NCBI GenBank assembly: GCA_949358305.1
Contig: OX442324.1
Location: 3,850,001 to 3,914,000 of the forward strand
DNA: 64,000 nucleotides
From: Strigamia acuminata
Lineage: Eukaryota; Arthropoda; Chilopoda; Geophilomorpha; Linotaeniidae
Direction: 5' to 3'
The notes under the pieces: model-generated
Told to the model about the DNA's origin: nothing
Seen by the model: the letters and a program-made list of their open reading frames with translations, nothing else
The model's database searches: none
Shown: piece after piece, positions 1 to 13,900 of the stretch
Layout of the letters: the number at the start of each line of letters is the position of its first letter
Position numbering within the stretch: the first letter of the stretch is position 1
Position numbers and translations under genes: made by a program

Positions 1-801
1 TTGGATTCATAGAAAGACGCAAGCGAGCCATCCAACTTCCGCTGATGAGCCCCACAGCGAAAAGCACACCGTAAGAACGACGAGTATTGTCTTCAGCCAA
101 GAAATCAATGGACGGATAAAGAGATCCCCTGCTTTCCCCAAAAGAAAGCCGTGAAATAAAATAATATAAAAAAAAAAATAAAGAAAAAAAAAAAAAAACT
201 GTCACCGACTTTCAGTTGCCAAGCGTGACACTTCCATAAGGAATTACTTCGCGATGGGGGATGCGTCAATTCTCTTTTTCCATCGCATCATTGCCTTTAT
301 AAACCCGCTGGAGTTAAATTCAATTAAAAGCGAGTGCAAGTTGAAGTTAAAACGCGCTCCTAATAAGATCCGTTTTAACCTTAATTCTACTCCTTTATGT
401 TCAATCAGTCGTCACTTGTATATCCAAATTATGAGTAACTCAATAACACGGTCAACTGGCATTCAAACTTGGCGTTTCGAATCAAAATCGCTCCTTTTTA
501 GGACATAAAATATCATTTATTTGTATATATCTTATAGGAAAAATCAGTGCGTGTCGTCACCTGCTGCATGCAGAAGTAAAGAATCGAATTGACAAATTTC
601 ACATCTGTCCTCTCTCTTTCGCCGTTATTATCGAATCGTGCCGGTAAAAGTGAATTTCCTTGTTTTTGTTAGTCATTCATCCATTCACTTAGGAGTAACC
701 GTATGGCAGTTCCATTTGCCATGTCTCTTTCCCTTCTCATCAATGTGCATCACTATTTAAACTCAAGATACGTTGCAGTTTAAATATACTGTATGCAGTA
801 C

Positions 802-971
802 AGCTGCATTCGAATAGCGTGTTTAAAATTGCAGCTTAACATGGTCTGTTGTTTGAGAGCTGTGCGCATGCCCGCTGCGACTCAATCCGTACTGAATCAG
901 CGCCATTTTTTAAAGTTAGATGGCGACAGCCCAAAGTTAAACGCAAAATATTTTCCTTTTTGAATGCGGCT
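802..971. mobile_element. MITE-like element, AGCTGCATTCGAA family, copy 1
   Basis: The segment starts with AGCTGCATTCGAA and ends with the near inverse TTTTTGAATGCGGCT. Its interior (GCGCATGCCCGCTGCGACT, then AGTTAGATGGCGACAG) is the reverse complement of interiors near 35040-35090 and 36590-36620. Short length, inverted ends and dispersed copies suggest a non-autonomous DNA transposon. The family is not identified. Confidence 0.55.
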
Positions 972-983
972 AGTGTTTGTGAC

Positions 984-1057
984 CAATTTAGACATTTATT
1001 TTAGCCAGTTTGTTCAATTTAGACATTTATTTTAGCCAGTTTGTTCAATTTAGACAT
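984..1057. repeat. 31-bp tandem duplication, about 2.4 copies
   Basis: Two 31-bp units are perfect copies (984-1014 and 1015-1045), each beginning CAATTTAGACATTTATTTTA, followed by a partial third copy. This is a local tandem duplication with no coding potential. Confidence 0.9.
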
Positions 1058-4000
1058 TGAATCAAGTCGTTTTGATCAATTCAGACCCGCGTTGTAATAG
1101 AAATCCCGTGTTCTCTAAAGCCTGCTTCACGCTTGCGTACACGCAGCTCAAAATGGCGTCACTTCCTGTTAAAACGCGAATTTTCTGCACATTTTGAAAC
1201 TTGGAACCAGTGATTTAAAAAAATGTTGTTTAGTCTAAATGACTTTTCGAATGCAGCAAAGCCGAGGCCAAGGGTTTTCGCTAGATCTCGTCTAATCAAT
1301 AAAAAAGGTTCGAAATCCAATATCAAATATTTACATCCGACGATTATGTTTACTCCGACACAATAATACAACAATACAGCTTATTGCAGAGGCTTTCTAG
1401 TGATTGAGTGGAGAAGAAATAGCCGCTTTCCATCAATAACCCTGGATCAAGCTATACAAGCAAATATATGCGCTCGAAATCTTAGCTTTCAACAATTCCC
1501 ACAAGATCGCATATACTTCTGCTAAAAGTACCTATCACGTTCCCCACGGACCAACAATGGTCAGCACAACCGAACATTTCAATACAACAGCATCTTAAGT
1601 ATCTTTTGGCTGGCAAATTTGGCCTTTCTTTAGGAATTAGCCGAAAGAAAAACACTTCGTGGTCTCTTTTCTCCCTTTTCGATTTGTCTTAAGCCGGAAT
1701 TGCAATTTGCGCGTGCATAATAGCTCGTCATTAGTGACTTTTCCATCTCCATTGCCTCGTTGCAAAGTAGAATGCACTTCTATTTGTCACAGTCAACTAG
1801 AAATTGACTTATTTTAATTATCAGACATCCAACCTTGTATCAAAAATGTATAAGGGACTTTCTAAGCCTCGGCTATCATTCTTCATCATAAAAGGCATTA
1901 AAAATTAATTAACTAGCCATTAACTAACATGACTTGGACATTCCTTTCTCATCATCTGTCGTCCACTCGTAATATTGACAAAACTAAAAATCTATTAATA
2001 AATTAATTCGAATGTTAAAAATCTCATTTTCCTTTTTTTTAAAAAAGACGGAAACAAAAAAAAAATCGAATTGTATTTTGTCATTTATCAATAGAAATGC
2101 ATTATTGATGAGCTCTCAAAACCTCTCGCAGACTTTACACCCCTACCTTATTTATCAGCGCCAACATGGCCGTCAATAGCCGCCTGGAGACGATGCGCGC
2201 CAACTGGTGACCGCTAACGACGCTCAGTTTATCTGTATGGATTCTCGCGGTAAATTCTCAATAGTGCCATTCTGATTACAAATGAGGAAGAAGCAAAATT
2301 CAATGGTGCGAGAAAAACCAATTCTTTTCTCTCACACGTTTTTCTCGCATATATATTTTTTCTCTTCCTCCTCCTCCTCCTCTTCTTCTTTTAAAAACTC
2401 CACCAATTTACATTTAGAAAAATCCGATTTTATTTTTTCTAATGCATTTATTTTCGTCGTGTGTACCAAACCGACAAAAAAAAAATAAGTGGGAAAAATT
2501 AATCTAACAACATGTTGAAATTACATTAAGATCTATTTTTAGAATATTCAATTCTGTTGTCACTCGCAACTCTTTTCACCATTTCCAAACCGAAGGACAT
2601 GAAATTGTTCAATTTGCTCAATGTATTAAACCCACAGCATCTGGTATTTAAAGATTAGCGAATATATTGTACTGTAATTAATTATCAAGACCGGATGTCC
2701 TGTCTCATTAGCGGCTTTGCAGCTCCAATAACATCCAAACTATATCATTTGAGATGCATCTACAAATCACAATAAACAGGAAAAGTATAAAATGAAATGA
2801 AAATCGATATCTTTAAAACTCAAATTTCGCTAACACGCAATTAGATATAAAAATATTTATAAAAAAATATATATAAAAAAAAAAAAAAACTTTTTCGTTC
2901 CGTTATGTTTACCTAGAACTAACAGCACAGAACAGGACGTTTCTGCCCTACCCAAATGTAAATCAATACCTAGTCTTATTTGCATACTTTTCTCAGTAAA
3001 CAAAAACAACATTTATTTATTTTTTCCTCTCTTTTTGGTTTGTTGCACAAATATCAAACAAACGGAAAAATGCTGAAAAACAAAATAAATCCATCTAGAA
3101 CCAGAAGTGGTGAAATGTCCATCAAGAGTGATCCAAGTGTCCACCAGGGGCTGCGAGTATGGTTCCCTAGGGCGATAGTAATCGGAAGTTGGCTTAATTG
3201 CTTTGCCAATTCGAGTATCAAGCAATTACGAGTGTCATGTGACAGTGGAAATTCCGAAGCTGCCACCTGATGCAAAAGACAGAACCAATCAGAGTCACAT
3301 CCAATCAACATTTCTCCCAAAACCCCTCATAAACAACATTTCTCTCTACGTTACAAACATTTTATTTATCTATTTTACCTTCTTGCAAATCAAACTTTAA
3401 ATTCTAAACCGAAAAAAAAAAAATGTAAGCCATTAATTTGAATTACGGTTTTCAAAACTTCCCACTTTTAATCCTCTATTATTCCTTCATTAATCCTCCA
3501 TAAAACAAATAGCCCACATACCACACTAACTCAGGTGATTTAACTCAAATAAGTGGGCAGTTTTTAAAGGACTTTGACCCAAGCTGGATAAGCTACTTGT
3601 AGGTACAAGTAAATGTGTTTCCAGCATCCATTAGAAAAGAGACACCTGGGATAGTTCAAGGGCCCCGTGTCTAATGAGGCAGTAATTAACTCGATTGCAA
3701 TGTGAGCCGAGACAGACACAAGCTGAGTCGAGTCGGCAAGGGGCATGTGATAAGATTTGCAAGGTGTAAAGTGTCACACAGGTGTCAATTTAGTTGTTAC
3801 TCTGATTGTAGCTTATTAGCATCATTTACCTGGTGAGAATTGGTGTCGATTTTCTCATTCGAGCTTGTGTATCTTATTCGATGTTACATGTTGGGTAAAG
3901 TCGAACAAACAGAGCACCACACCATACTGTACAGGCCCCCACGTGTCGCGTCCTACTTCGTATAAGTATTAATACTACTTAAGTGAGCTAGCGTGGTTTA

Positions 4001-6268
4001 CTTTACCTGTGATCGTTTGATTAGACCCAAATGAATACTAAATGTATGTAAATGAACAAGTAATTTATTCAATAGGCTTTATGCCTTAAAATATACTCAG
4101 TAATAATTCTAGAGTCGACTTGGTCAGAGTCGAACATAGGATTTCTCAAATACAGCTATGGCATTATGACTTTTAAGATGCAAAAAAAATTCATTTGCAT
4201 TATTTCATCTAAAAATTGTTGTAATTAGAACAGTCGCTTCAATGAAATTATTGCTGCTGAAGTACGCTTTAATCTTTAATAGTAAAAACTACTAAACCGA
4301 CGAGTTTAGCTACTTCCTCTTTACACAGTGTCTGCACCAATGTAAAGCCATTTAAACTCCATTCAGTATTAGCATAGACATTGCTAAAGACATGTTGTGG
4401 TTCCTCATCCTCATAATAAGAAGCGAGTCCTGAATTACAAAACTGGCGATCCCTCTTGGAAATCAGGAATGTTTGACAATCAAAAACGCCAGCTGCCATT
4501 ATTTTTTGACATTTTCGACCGACTATCGAGCACATTCGACATTCCTGCATTCGAGTTGCTAAGAAAACCTATACAATATTTGTTAACATTCTTCTCCGTC
4601 TGGCTTTTGAAGCTTCGAGGTGTATTTACAATGCAATTCTCCTTTACTTGACTTATTCATTCGAAATACTTTCCCTATTAAACATACATGACTCAAACAA
4701 TGCAATTGCATTCTTGTCGAATTAAGTTCCTCGGATATAAAAATAAAATAGCCAATAAAAATAATGATAATGTTTGCAGCGCTATGTCCGCCGTGTTTGT
4801 TAGCAGTTAACTAATACGTCATTCTAAAAGCCAATACAAACAATTTACAAATGTACAAGATTCGTTACTTAGATGAAAAATTCATTTTCTAATAAATAAT
4901 TAATACACACGCGAATTAAATTATCGCGAGTAAAGATCTTTTTTCATTTTTTAAAAAGCACATATAGCGTACTGTGAGTTTTTTTTATATTTTTAATATG
5001 ACAATAATTGCGCATGTGCGTATCAGTAAAAATATCTATTTTCATAAAAAGGACAAGGAGGCGGGACATTCGTGTGCAAATAGTGACCGGTTGAAAAAGT
5101 CCTCTCTTTGTGTTTTTTCAAACGACTTTTGCAATTTTGACCTTTCGTTGCCTATCACATAAGACAAAAATCGACTTTCCCGTCCTACTTAAATTAAACA
5201 GTCTCATTTCCCCCTTAGTTTTTACAGCCCGAATGAATTCACAAACTGCTTTGCAATTCGCATTTCAAATTTAAATTTTGAAAAATGGAAAATCCAGTTT
5301 ATAAACACAACTAAAAAAAAAAAAAAGTGCGTGCTTAAAACCACACAGTAGAAGTGAAATTTCTCGACTTATTCCAAATTACCAAGTATATATTCCGTGC
5401 TTCTGTTTGAAAATATAGTTAGGCCCATAACCACGGAAACCAACAAAATCAAGAATATGACGTCACTATAATGGCGTCCTCAATTCGAAAATAGATCGTT
5501 AACACCAAATATCACATGTAAAACATGATATTAACTTTATCAATTGTCCCAAAAGAAGCTTAACTTAAAAAAAATAGTATATATAAAATAAATAAATACG
5601 ATATTTAATTACATTTAAAATTTATCACCAACTACGAATGAATTGCAAATGTATCCTTATAAAATTAGCGGCCCTTTGACCCCCAAACTAATAACTATTT
5701 GCATATATTTCCATGATTAATACAGTGATTTCAATGTGATTTAACTACACATGTATATCACACAAGTTGAAGCTGGTCTTGACTGTTGTCATCTGGCATT
5801 TCGAAAAATAACGAGCAAATTTTAATTAAATTCCCTCTCGTTGCCAACTAACAAGCATTAAGCTACACCTATATCTATCTATTGATCACAACTGTCAAAA
5901 TCAATTTTCTTGTAAATCCACAAATCCAGACAACTCTTTAGCTGTCCCTACCTCCACAAAGGCAATAAAATTTCCTCATCTAACAACACATGTAGCGAGG
6001 AAACGGGAAAAAATGTTCCAATCAGAACAAGGCCACTTGGGGAATGCAATGCAATGCAAGCTAGGCCGTCTCTTGCCTCGCATTCAACAAGCAAATTTTT
6101 CTCCAGCTTGTTTACGCACTTCAAATCAAGTGAAATAAAGTTTGAATAAACACGGTCTCGACTGGGCAAGGCGAAATGCGACTGCCGCTGCCACTTCCGG
6201 TGAATCATCACCGTCTATTGAGTGCGAAAATCTGTCGTAAGCAACAAGAAATGCCTCCTACGCTCGGC

Positions 6269-6308
6269 TTATAAAATAAAATAAAATAAAATAAAATAAA
6301 ATAAAAAT
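6269..6308. repeat. (AAAAT)n microsatellite
   Basis: About seven or eight AAAAT units in a row. It is a simple repeat in presumed intronic sequence. Confidence 0.9.
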
Positions 6309-7972
6309 AAAAAGTGTTTGAAACAAAAGGTTAAGTAAGGTTCGATAAAAATTAAACCCGTCAAATACCTGTAGGAGGAGGAAGGAATGGAGGATGTTTC
6401 ATTCACGATTTAAAGGTTTAAGGTCGACTTTTCCCTTTTTCTCCATCAAAATTTTATAAAATAAAAAGAATTGGTCAAAAAAGTGAATAAACTTGCGCCG
6501 AAATTATTTATAGCTACCTAACTTACCTTTCAAGTGATAAAAGCTAAAATGACAGGAAATCAATGATAAATTGTTGATGACAGTAAAAATTGTATAAGAC
6601 GGTAGGCTATACTGTCACCAAATCACATTATTGGTCGGCAATCCCGCAAAAAAAAGGAGAGCCTTTAAAGTTTGCTTTACCTATCCAATTATTAATCGAG
6701 GAACTTGTTAAATTTACATAGATCCCGGACAGATTGCGACACTCAGTTGCAAATGCACGTCCTACACATGAGGGATAAACAGCTAAAAGGGAAAAACTAC
6801 AAACAAAAACAAAACAAAAGAGAAGAGATCCAAAATCCAAGTCACACGGAAGCAAAATGTGAAGGAAATCGAAAGTCACGCATCTATAATTCATCACCGA
6901 CACGAGAAATAACTTCGACAGTTCTTTTAAGAGGGTAAAAGGACTTTAAAAGTTTTTTTTTTTTTTTTTTACGTTTTCTCTTTTTTCCTTTTAACATAAG
7001 AAGAAGAAAAAAAAGTTTTCAACCATGTGGGTCTTAAGTTTCTAGAAAATTTCGCCAAGGTGGTTATTACTACTTCTTTTTTACAAAACATGAGAGAAAA
7101 GTAAAAAGAAAAAAAAAAAAGAAAAAACATTTAATAATTTAATTTCCCCTTCAAATTTATTTTTCCTTCAAATCTATTTCTTTTTAAACAAATCCATCAC
7201 TGACAAGAAATTTTGCCACTGCCATTTCTTTTTCTTTTTCTTCTTTTTCTTTTTGGGTACAAGTTTCAGTTGAATTTGAAATTGACTTTAGGTGGCGTAA
7301 GAAAAGTCATCATTCAGCATCGGATCGCAGGAAATTATGAAAAATGTTTGTCAGTAAATTGAATCGCGAGCAAAAATCTTCATTTTGTTTTTGTTTTTGT
7401 ACAAAGAAAAGTTTAGTCAGATTCGTAGGAAGCATCTTATGTATGGTACATGTCTTAATCCGCATTCCTGGCATCTAACCATTTTACTGCAGATGAAGTG
7501 CCAGTTTATAGTTGGAAAGGGGTGCGTGAAAACCTTTCAAAGTGGTCCTTCAAACATGCGCCTTGACATTAAGGTACGCAGTGCAAACAACCAAAGGACA
7601 TTGATTTCTTCAACTAAAAGATTGTTTTGCCAGTCGCCACACAGTGTGCAATGCAAGAATAAAGCTCAACTTTTAGTAAAAACTCAACAAAAAAAAATTA
7701 AGTAAATAAAAGGTGCAATAATCGTAAATTACGTCCACTAAAAAATGACATTTAATGGCAAATCAATACCTAAAAACCACTAATTTTTATTTAATAAAAT
7801 GGTTTTCGTTATCTTTATTATCTCAAAAGAATAATTCACATTTACAGATGTGAAACCCCTAAATGACGCCCATTTCCTGCCACAAAATGTCAACTTTTGC
7901 TACAATTGAAACCATTTTTGAAATTTCCAATTTCTTCTTTTCTTCAAGAAATTCCAAAATGGTTAAAGAAGA

Positions 7973-8037
7973 AAAATAAATAAATAAACAAACAAATAAA
8001 TAAATAAATAAATGAATAAATAAATAAATAAATAAAC
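7973..8037. repeat. (AAAT)n microsatellite
   Basis: An imperfect run of AAAT units with AAAC and GAAT interruptions. Confidence 0.9.
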
Positions 8038-10829
8038 AAGGACGTTAATACTTTATGAAAGAAGTTGAGAAAATAAATCTATATTGCAAGGAGAAGTAAA
8101 TAAATAATTTGATCAAACTGCAAACGGATTTTTATCCGTTTTGTTTGTCATTTGAACATTATCCATTATCACGTCAACAGCGCGGTGCATGAAAATTACA
8201 GCACGACATTGTGATGAAACACTATTGTACTGTGTCTCAGTGTGCAAACACACACACAAATCGATGTGAGACGTTGCTGCATCACTTCCCTTTCCTCTTT
8301 AAATTATTTCGCTCTCGAATATTTCTCACTGCCGCCCGCTACCGCCTTGAAACGGCGCGTGGTCCACAAGAATTCATTTTTAAAGCAAATGGACTCTTTT
8401 CCACGTTACAATGAACCTCAAAACCTCATTACACCCAAAACCGACACTTTTTCTCTATTAAAGATGATGCAAACCCCGTTTTATCTGTTTATTCTTCAAA
8501 TCCATTCAAATCAAAATCACTCTTATTCTCTCACTCTCAATATGCGATTAATTATATTGATTACGGCAAACATCAATCTAAAATTGCAATTAATAATATT
8601 TTTTTTTCTCTTAAAACCAAATTCTCATTTGCATTAATCAGGAGACAATAATTCAACCACTTTTTTTCTGATTTAAAAATTCCCCTTACAAATTACCAAT
8701 TTCCATTTTCCTTTTTAATTAAAAAAAAAAATAAAAAAAAGAGTTCAAGATGTGAAATTGAAATTAAAAAAATCAATTATGGTCTATTTTAAATCTTATT
8801 TGTTTAAGAAATAGTTTAAAAAAAAATTAAACCATAACTACACTATCAAATAAAAGAAAATAAATTGTCCACACTTTTTAATAAATATTTTTCACTAAAA
8901 TTATCAAATTTCAACAACTTTAATAGTTGCGTTAAAAAAAAATAAAAAAGTTGATTGAAACTTTTTAAAACTTTAAAAGCACCATCTTTTTCTGAGATAA
9001 TAAAAAAAAATAAAAACCTTCCCAATCCTCTTCCAGGAAAAAAAAAAAAATCGAAACTCTAAAAACCAATTTTCGACTCCAAAATGGTTGCTACAAAGTC
9101 GTAGTGATAAGATATGAACCCAGCAAATAAATTCAATGCAGTTTCAACATTTATGAATACTCGAGTCACACTTTTATTTTTAACTTTTCTCCCCCCGCAA
9201 AACAAAATAATTCACACATAAAAATACAAATATATTTCATTTACCTACAAAAATCAAAAAAATCAAAAAAAAAATTAAATTTACATTTAAAAATAAAAAA
9301 AAAAATCAATATTTACGATCAGTGAAACCTCACCACAATTTTTTTTTATTATCAGCATAAAAAAAAAATAAAATAAAAAAATAAAAAAATAATACTTTAC
9401 ATAAAATCCCAAACACCTCATTTGCCTCAACATGTAATATTCAAGAAACTAAAAAAAAAAAAACGTAGTAAACATAAATTAATCACTCCCTCGTCCAATT
9501 ACCACTTTAGACATGGCTCGTGTACACACAATCTCAAGACGAGATGCCCATGGGATAAGGAGGAAAACCTTCAAAATGGCCGCTCCAAAGCCACAAGGCA
9601 ACCCAAGAGGTTGCATCAAAGACTTCTCAAATTAGACTTTTTTTTCCCTTTCTGTTGCAATCAAAACTAGACATATTTCACAACTCAAACTTAGCATTCC
9701 ATAAATAAAACATCCAAACCCCTTTTAAAGGATGAATATATTGGAAAACGACTCAATTTTTTAATACACATCTTCATATCTGCAATTTCCCAGCCTAACC
9801 AACAGTTGTTGTGCAATATTTCACATGTACTAATTAGACGACGCCATTTTTTAACCCTAAAAAAAATCTGTCTTTAATCGATAGATTCGTTTGTATACCG
9901 GAAAGTGAAAACTGAATAATGAGAGCCTGATGTTTATAGTTTCCTGTAATGTTGTAACCAATGCATCACGCAATGGATACGTATACTGTAAATATGGAAC
10001 GTGTGCTTTTTTTCCGCCGTCCCTTTTTGTATCAGCACACAGCATGTGCCGGCAATTGTCAATGTAAACAAGCACCGATATCTGTATTTATTTAAAAACG
10101 TGCTGTCCTCCCTCAGAGCAAAATATACAGCGGGTGCATTCGAAAATAGTTCACGTTCCGAGTTTATCTTTGAAACGAAACCTTGTAAAAACACACGCTG
10201 CAGATACAACAACACACAAGAAACCTGTTAAAACAAAACGCGCTTTGTCACTTGCAACTTATCTCGCTCGAACCTGTGACAAGTGGCGCCTTAGTCGCAT
10301 GACTAATGACTCGTCTTAATCCGAAACTAGGCAAGCTGTAACAAATTGTACATACACAAAAACACCACAAGTGTGTGTTGTCAAATCACAAGCAAATATC
10401 ACCATAGAAACAACAAAAAGTACACTCAAAGTAAAAACACACTCTAATATTAGTGTTGGAATATTCAGAAACTGTTTATTTCATTTCCCACTTCGAATCT
10501 TACATTTTTCGCTTAAATTTCACAACTTACTACTTTAGACACTTGAAATGATTGATTAAACAAAAAGTCTATTCGTAAGAAGTAGATCTAAATCACTTGA
10601 AGCAGCAGAACGACAAGTCATGAAGTCAAGGTTTTCAAATAAGATAAGGTGGTCTGCCATGGAACAGAATGATTAAACAAACTAGAACTAAACTCTTTGC
10701 CAGGACGCTTTGCAATGTGCAATAAAAGCTGGTAATGCATGTTAATGGACATGTGATCTTTGGGGCCAATTATTTATGATTTACAATACTAGTTGCAGAA
10801 AAATTGTCTTATTTACAACGTCAATTTAC

Positions 10830-11428
10830 GACGAGCAATGTAAATGTAAATTTATAAGTGCAATAAAATGTACATTTATGATCTACAATGTAAATGTGAT
10901 ACTTACCCTGTACACATCCGTGATTTACATTGTATATCTATGATCTACAATGCAAATTTGATATTTACACTGTACATCCGTGATTTCCAGTGCAATTTAT
11001 TATTTACAGTGTACATTTGTGATTTCCAGTGCAATTTATTATTTACAGTGCAATTTTGTTATTTGCAGTGCAAATTTATTTTTTGCAATGCGAATTTATA
11101 ATTTGCAGTGCAAATTTATTCTTTGCAGTGCAAGTTCATTATTTGCAGTGCAAATTTATTCTTTGCAGTGCAAATTTGTTATTTACAGTGCAAATTTATT
11201 ATTCACAGCGCAAATTTATTATTTACAGTGCAAATTTATTATTTACAATGTAAATTTATAATTTACAGTATAAATTTATGATTTGCAATGTAAATTTATG
11301 ATTTGCAATGCAAGTTTATGATTTGCAATGCAAGTTTATGATTTACAATGTAAGTTTATGATTTACAATGTTAGTTTATTATTTACAATGTTAGTTTATT
11401 ATTTACAATGTAAATTTATTATTTACAG
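10830..11428. repeat. 20-bp minisatellite array (main block)
   Basis: The sequence has a 20-bp period, clearest at 11041-11260, with a unit close to ATTTGCAGTGCAAATTTATT. There are variants with TACAATGTAAAT. Roughly thirty units are present and they diverge toward the ends. Each unit carries a small inverted repeat of the TTTGCA...TGCAAA kind, so the array could form many short hairpins. The open frames across it are by-products of the repeat. Confidence 0.9.
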
Positions 11429-11569
11429 TAAGCACATTTATAAAGTTATGTAAACGAATGTAAAACGTCTTTACGCGTGCAAGTAACTTGTTTTACATGT
11501 TTAAAAAAAGCAATTTGCACCTGCCGAAATGTTTTACACTTCCATAAATGACTAAATCTGCTTCGTGTA

Positions 11570-11744
11570 AATTCATGATTTACAGTATAAATTTATGATT
11601 TGTTATCTGCAATGTTAATTTACGAGTTGCAATGTAAATTCAAGTCTTGCAATGCAAATTCACCAGTTGCAATGCAAATTTACGAGTTGCAATGTAAAAA
11701 TTTATGATTTGCAATGTGAAAATTTATGCTTTACATCGTACGTT
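11570..11744. repeat. 20-bp minisatellite array (second block)
   Basis: More diverged copies of the TTGCAATGTAAATTTA-type unit found at 10830-11428, separated from the main block by about 140 bp of non-repeat sequence. Confidence 0.75.
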
Positions 11745-12439
11745 TAGGATTTACTGAAGGCGCGTCCATTTCCCATCGTCATTTCAACAAGTGTAAAACA
11801 TATTAACGAGTTCAAATCGCTTATTTTAACGAGCAAAACAAGCAATTTGCGTATGAATGTTTTAGACTCCTTTAAATAACTCATGAACGCCACCTCAAGT
11901 AAATTCCCAATTGACAGTATTAAATTGACGATCGAATCCTTTCCAAAAAATTGTAGAAAACAGTTCCATTTTGAAAACGACGAGCAGTTCAGCCAGGAAA
12001 AGAAATCATCTGTACCAGGGTTCGTCTGCATGCAGCCAAATGGGATTACTATCAACTTTTATTCAACACTTAAATTGCTCCTCAATTCTGCACACCTCGA
12101 GCCGCTTCCTCCGATTTCGAATCTCCCATCTTGTAACCATCCATTTTGCACACTCACTGTTCAAAATGTGAAATACTAACCAGTTTCCGAATACCCCACC
12201 TGACAATTGAAATGCAAGAGTTGCGCCGCACCACAACTCTCCGCAACGTCAAAAGCCAAACCACATAATCCTAAATTGCAAACTGTTTATTGATTCTGGT
12301 ATTTTCTCCTACAGACTCGTAATGATAATTATTCCGTTCTGTCCAAATAAAATTCCACCCCCATGTAAACTAAAATTCCTACACAAATTCCTCTTGCGCT
12401 CATTTCATCATCAATAAAATAGAAAATTAAGTGGCGTAC

Positions 12440-12487
12440 CTGATATACCATCGTAGGTCCACCATTCTTCCCAGCTTGCATCAGCGC
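12440..12487 (-). CDS. Carbonic anhydrase-related protein (CA10/CA11 type), exon 2
   Basis: A 48-nt minus-strand exon, bounded by a TTATTTACAG acceptor and a CAG|GTACGCC donor. It encodes ADASWEEWWTYDGIS plus one base on each side. The WEEWWTYDGISG block is characteristic of the region just before the carbonic anhydrase fold in the catalytically inactive CARP X/XI group, as in insect CARP genes. The exon needs one base from upstream, and exon 1 (22943-22868) ends with exactly one spare G, giving a glycine codon at the join. It also ends with one spare base. CARP proteins are secreted or cell-surface relatives of carbonic anhydrase that lack zinc-binding histidines; that is family knowledge, since the fold itself is not in the window. 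A receptor tyrosine phosphatase carbonic anhydrase domain is the main alternative, but this short N-terminus fits CA10/CA11 better. Confidence 0.85.
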
Positions 12488-13829
12488 CTGTAAATAAAAT
12501 CAAATAAATAAATTAAATAAATAAATAAATAAAAAGTAGATTAAATTTTCATTAATTTAAAAAAAAAAAACTAAATTCTCGGAATAACAAACATCAATTT
12601 ACGCTGTGATAAGATGTCCACCCACACAGGAAAAAAGAGCGCAAAAAAAAATGTAAAGTAAATATTTAAAAACAGTCGTGACACATTAATCAATTGATTT
12701 CACGACCTGAAAAGCTCCCCCTTCATCTCGGCTTCACGCACTGCACCACGCGCGAACGGTGAAGCCAATCGCGTTCAAGAAGGGGTAAAATTAAATAAGG
12801 AGCTTTGAAAATTATGAGGCAAGGTCACACAGTTCACGTGTTTCAAGACAAGACACCGAAAAGCGTCAGCTCTAATTGCTTCCGGTGATTCGAAAAAGTA
12901 AAAAAAAAGAAAAAGAGAAAACAAGGAAACAGCACATGTTTCCATCTCGACATGCAAATAAGGAAAAGGGTTACGCAACAGGGTCAGTTTAACACCTCAA
13001 ACAACGCACTTGCCTATTAATCACAGAACTTGTTCCAATTTCACCCTTTTTTTAATTAAACACAAACATATATTTCTTTTTCATTACGTACTACTTTTTT
13101 AATTAGGCCTAAAAACGGAAATTAAACCTTTTTTCTTTTTTTCCCCCTTTAGATTAAATCCTATTACTTTACTTAAAGATCAATTTCAATCTGACAGTTA
13201 AATTATATCCAATTAAATATTCGATCAATATTCATAGTATACCTTTTCACTTCCAAATAAATAAGTCATGAAAACTCCCTTCGCCTTCGTCCCATACAAA
13301 AATCAACTAATCCATAACGTACACGACCAACAGAGAAGAAAAAAAAAAAAACATAACATACAAATAAAAATCCAATACCTTGTTTTACCGAATACTTGTC
13401 TCCCACCTTTATTAAAATTAAAACGTCAACCCAACAATTCAAAGATAATAAAAATAAAAAAAAATAAAAAATTTAAATTTCTAAATTTTGCTTTTGAGAA
13501 ACATAAATATTGAATAACTTATAAAATTTATTGGCGAGGGTAAAAAATATAATTATAGCGAGATCGAGGTTCTATACGTCCGTATAAATGCCACATGAGA
13601 GTTGACAGAACTGACATAGAATCTATGTAGCTGTTATATAGAATTGTCGTCGCCAGGTCGCGATTTCGACATGATAGAATCTACCGATATGATTCAAAAA
13701 TATATTTCACAATATATATATATAGCTTTTCACTTTTAGTATTTCGCGGAAGTAAGTATATTACCTTACTAGCTGTTCACCCGCAGAATGATAAATCAGA
13801 CAAATGTGTACAGCCATTTTTGCTTAAAC

Positions 13830-13900
13830 CACACAATTGTTTCCGTATTTAACCTAAAAATGGCAGTTTTGAATAAGAGCCGCGGCTTTTCGTCTTTCGT
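13830..13900. mobile_element. Possible relic of the TACCGTATTTT MITE family
   Basis: The string TTTTGAATAAGAGCCGCGGC and the nearby TTTCCGTATTTAA and AATGGCAG strings resemble inner parts of the elements at 27741-27960 and 40539-40742. The terminal repeats are missing, so this would be a decayed fragment. Confidence 0.35.

Larger units (their letters stand above)
1..12439 (-). other. Intron following CARP exon 2, no exon recognised
   Basis: This stretch lies 3' of CARP exon 2 on the minus strand and is most simply its second intron, running off the left edge. I looked on the minus strand for the next expected carbonic anhydrase block (an FWGL-type motif followed by a QSPV-type motif) and did not find it. 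The sequence is AT-rich with many A or T runs, two TIR-element copies or relics, tandem repeats and simple repeats listed separately. None of the short open frames looks like a real exon. Confidence 0.6.

Noticed and set aside
3013-3320. Minus-strand frames in a less AT-rich patch, tested as further CARP exons
   Set aside because: They lack the conserved carbonic anhydrase motifs and clear splice sites in a compatible phase.
10868-11261. Cys/Phe-rich frames suggesting a repetitive secreted protein
   Set aside because: Frames created by the 20-bp minisatellite. The period is not a multiple of three and there is no gene context.
10830-11744. CRISPR-like array
   Set aside because: Units are directly adjacent with no unique spacers, and the context is eukaryotic.
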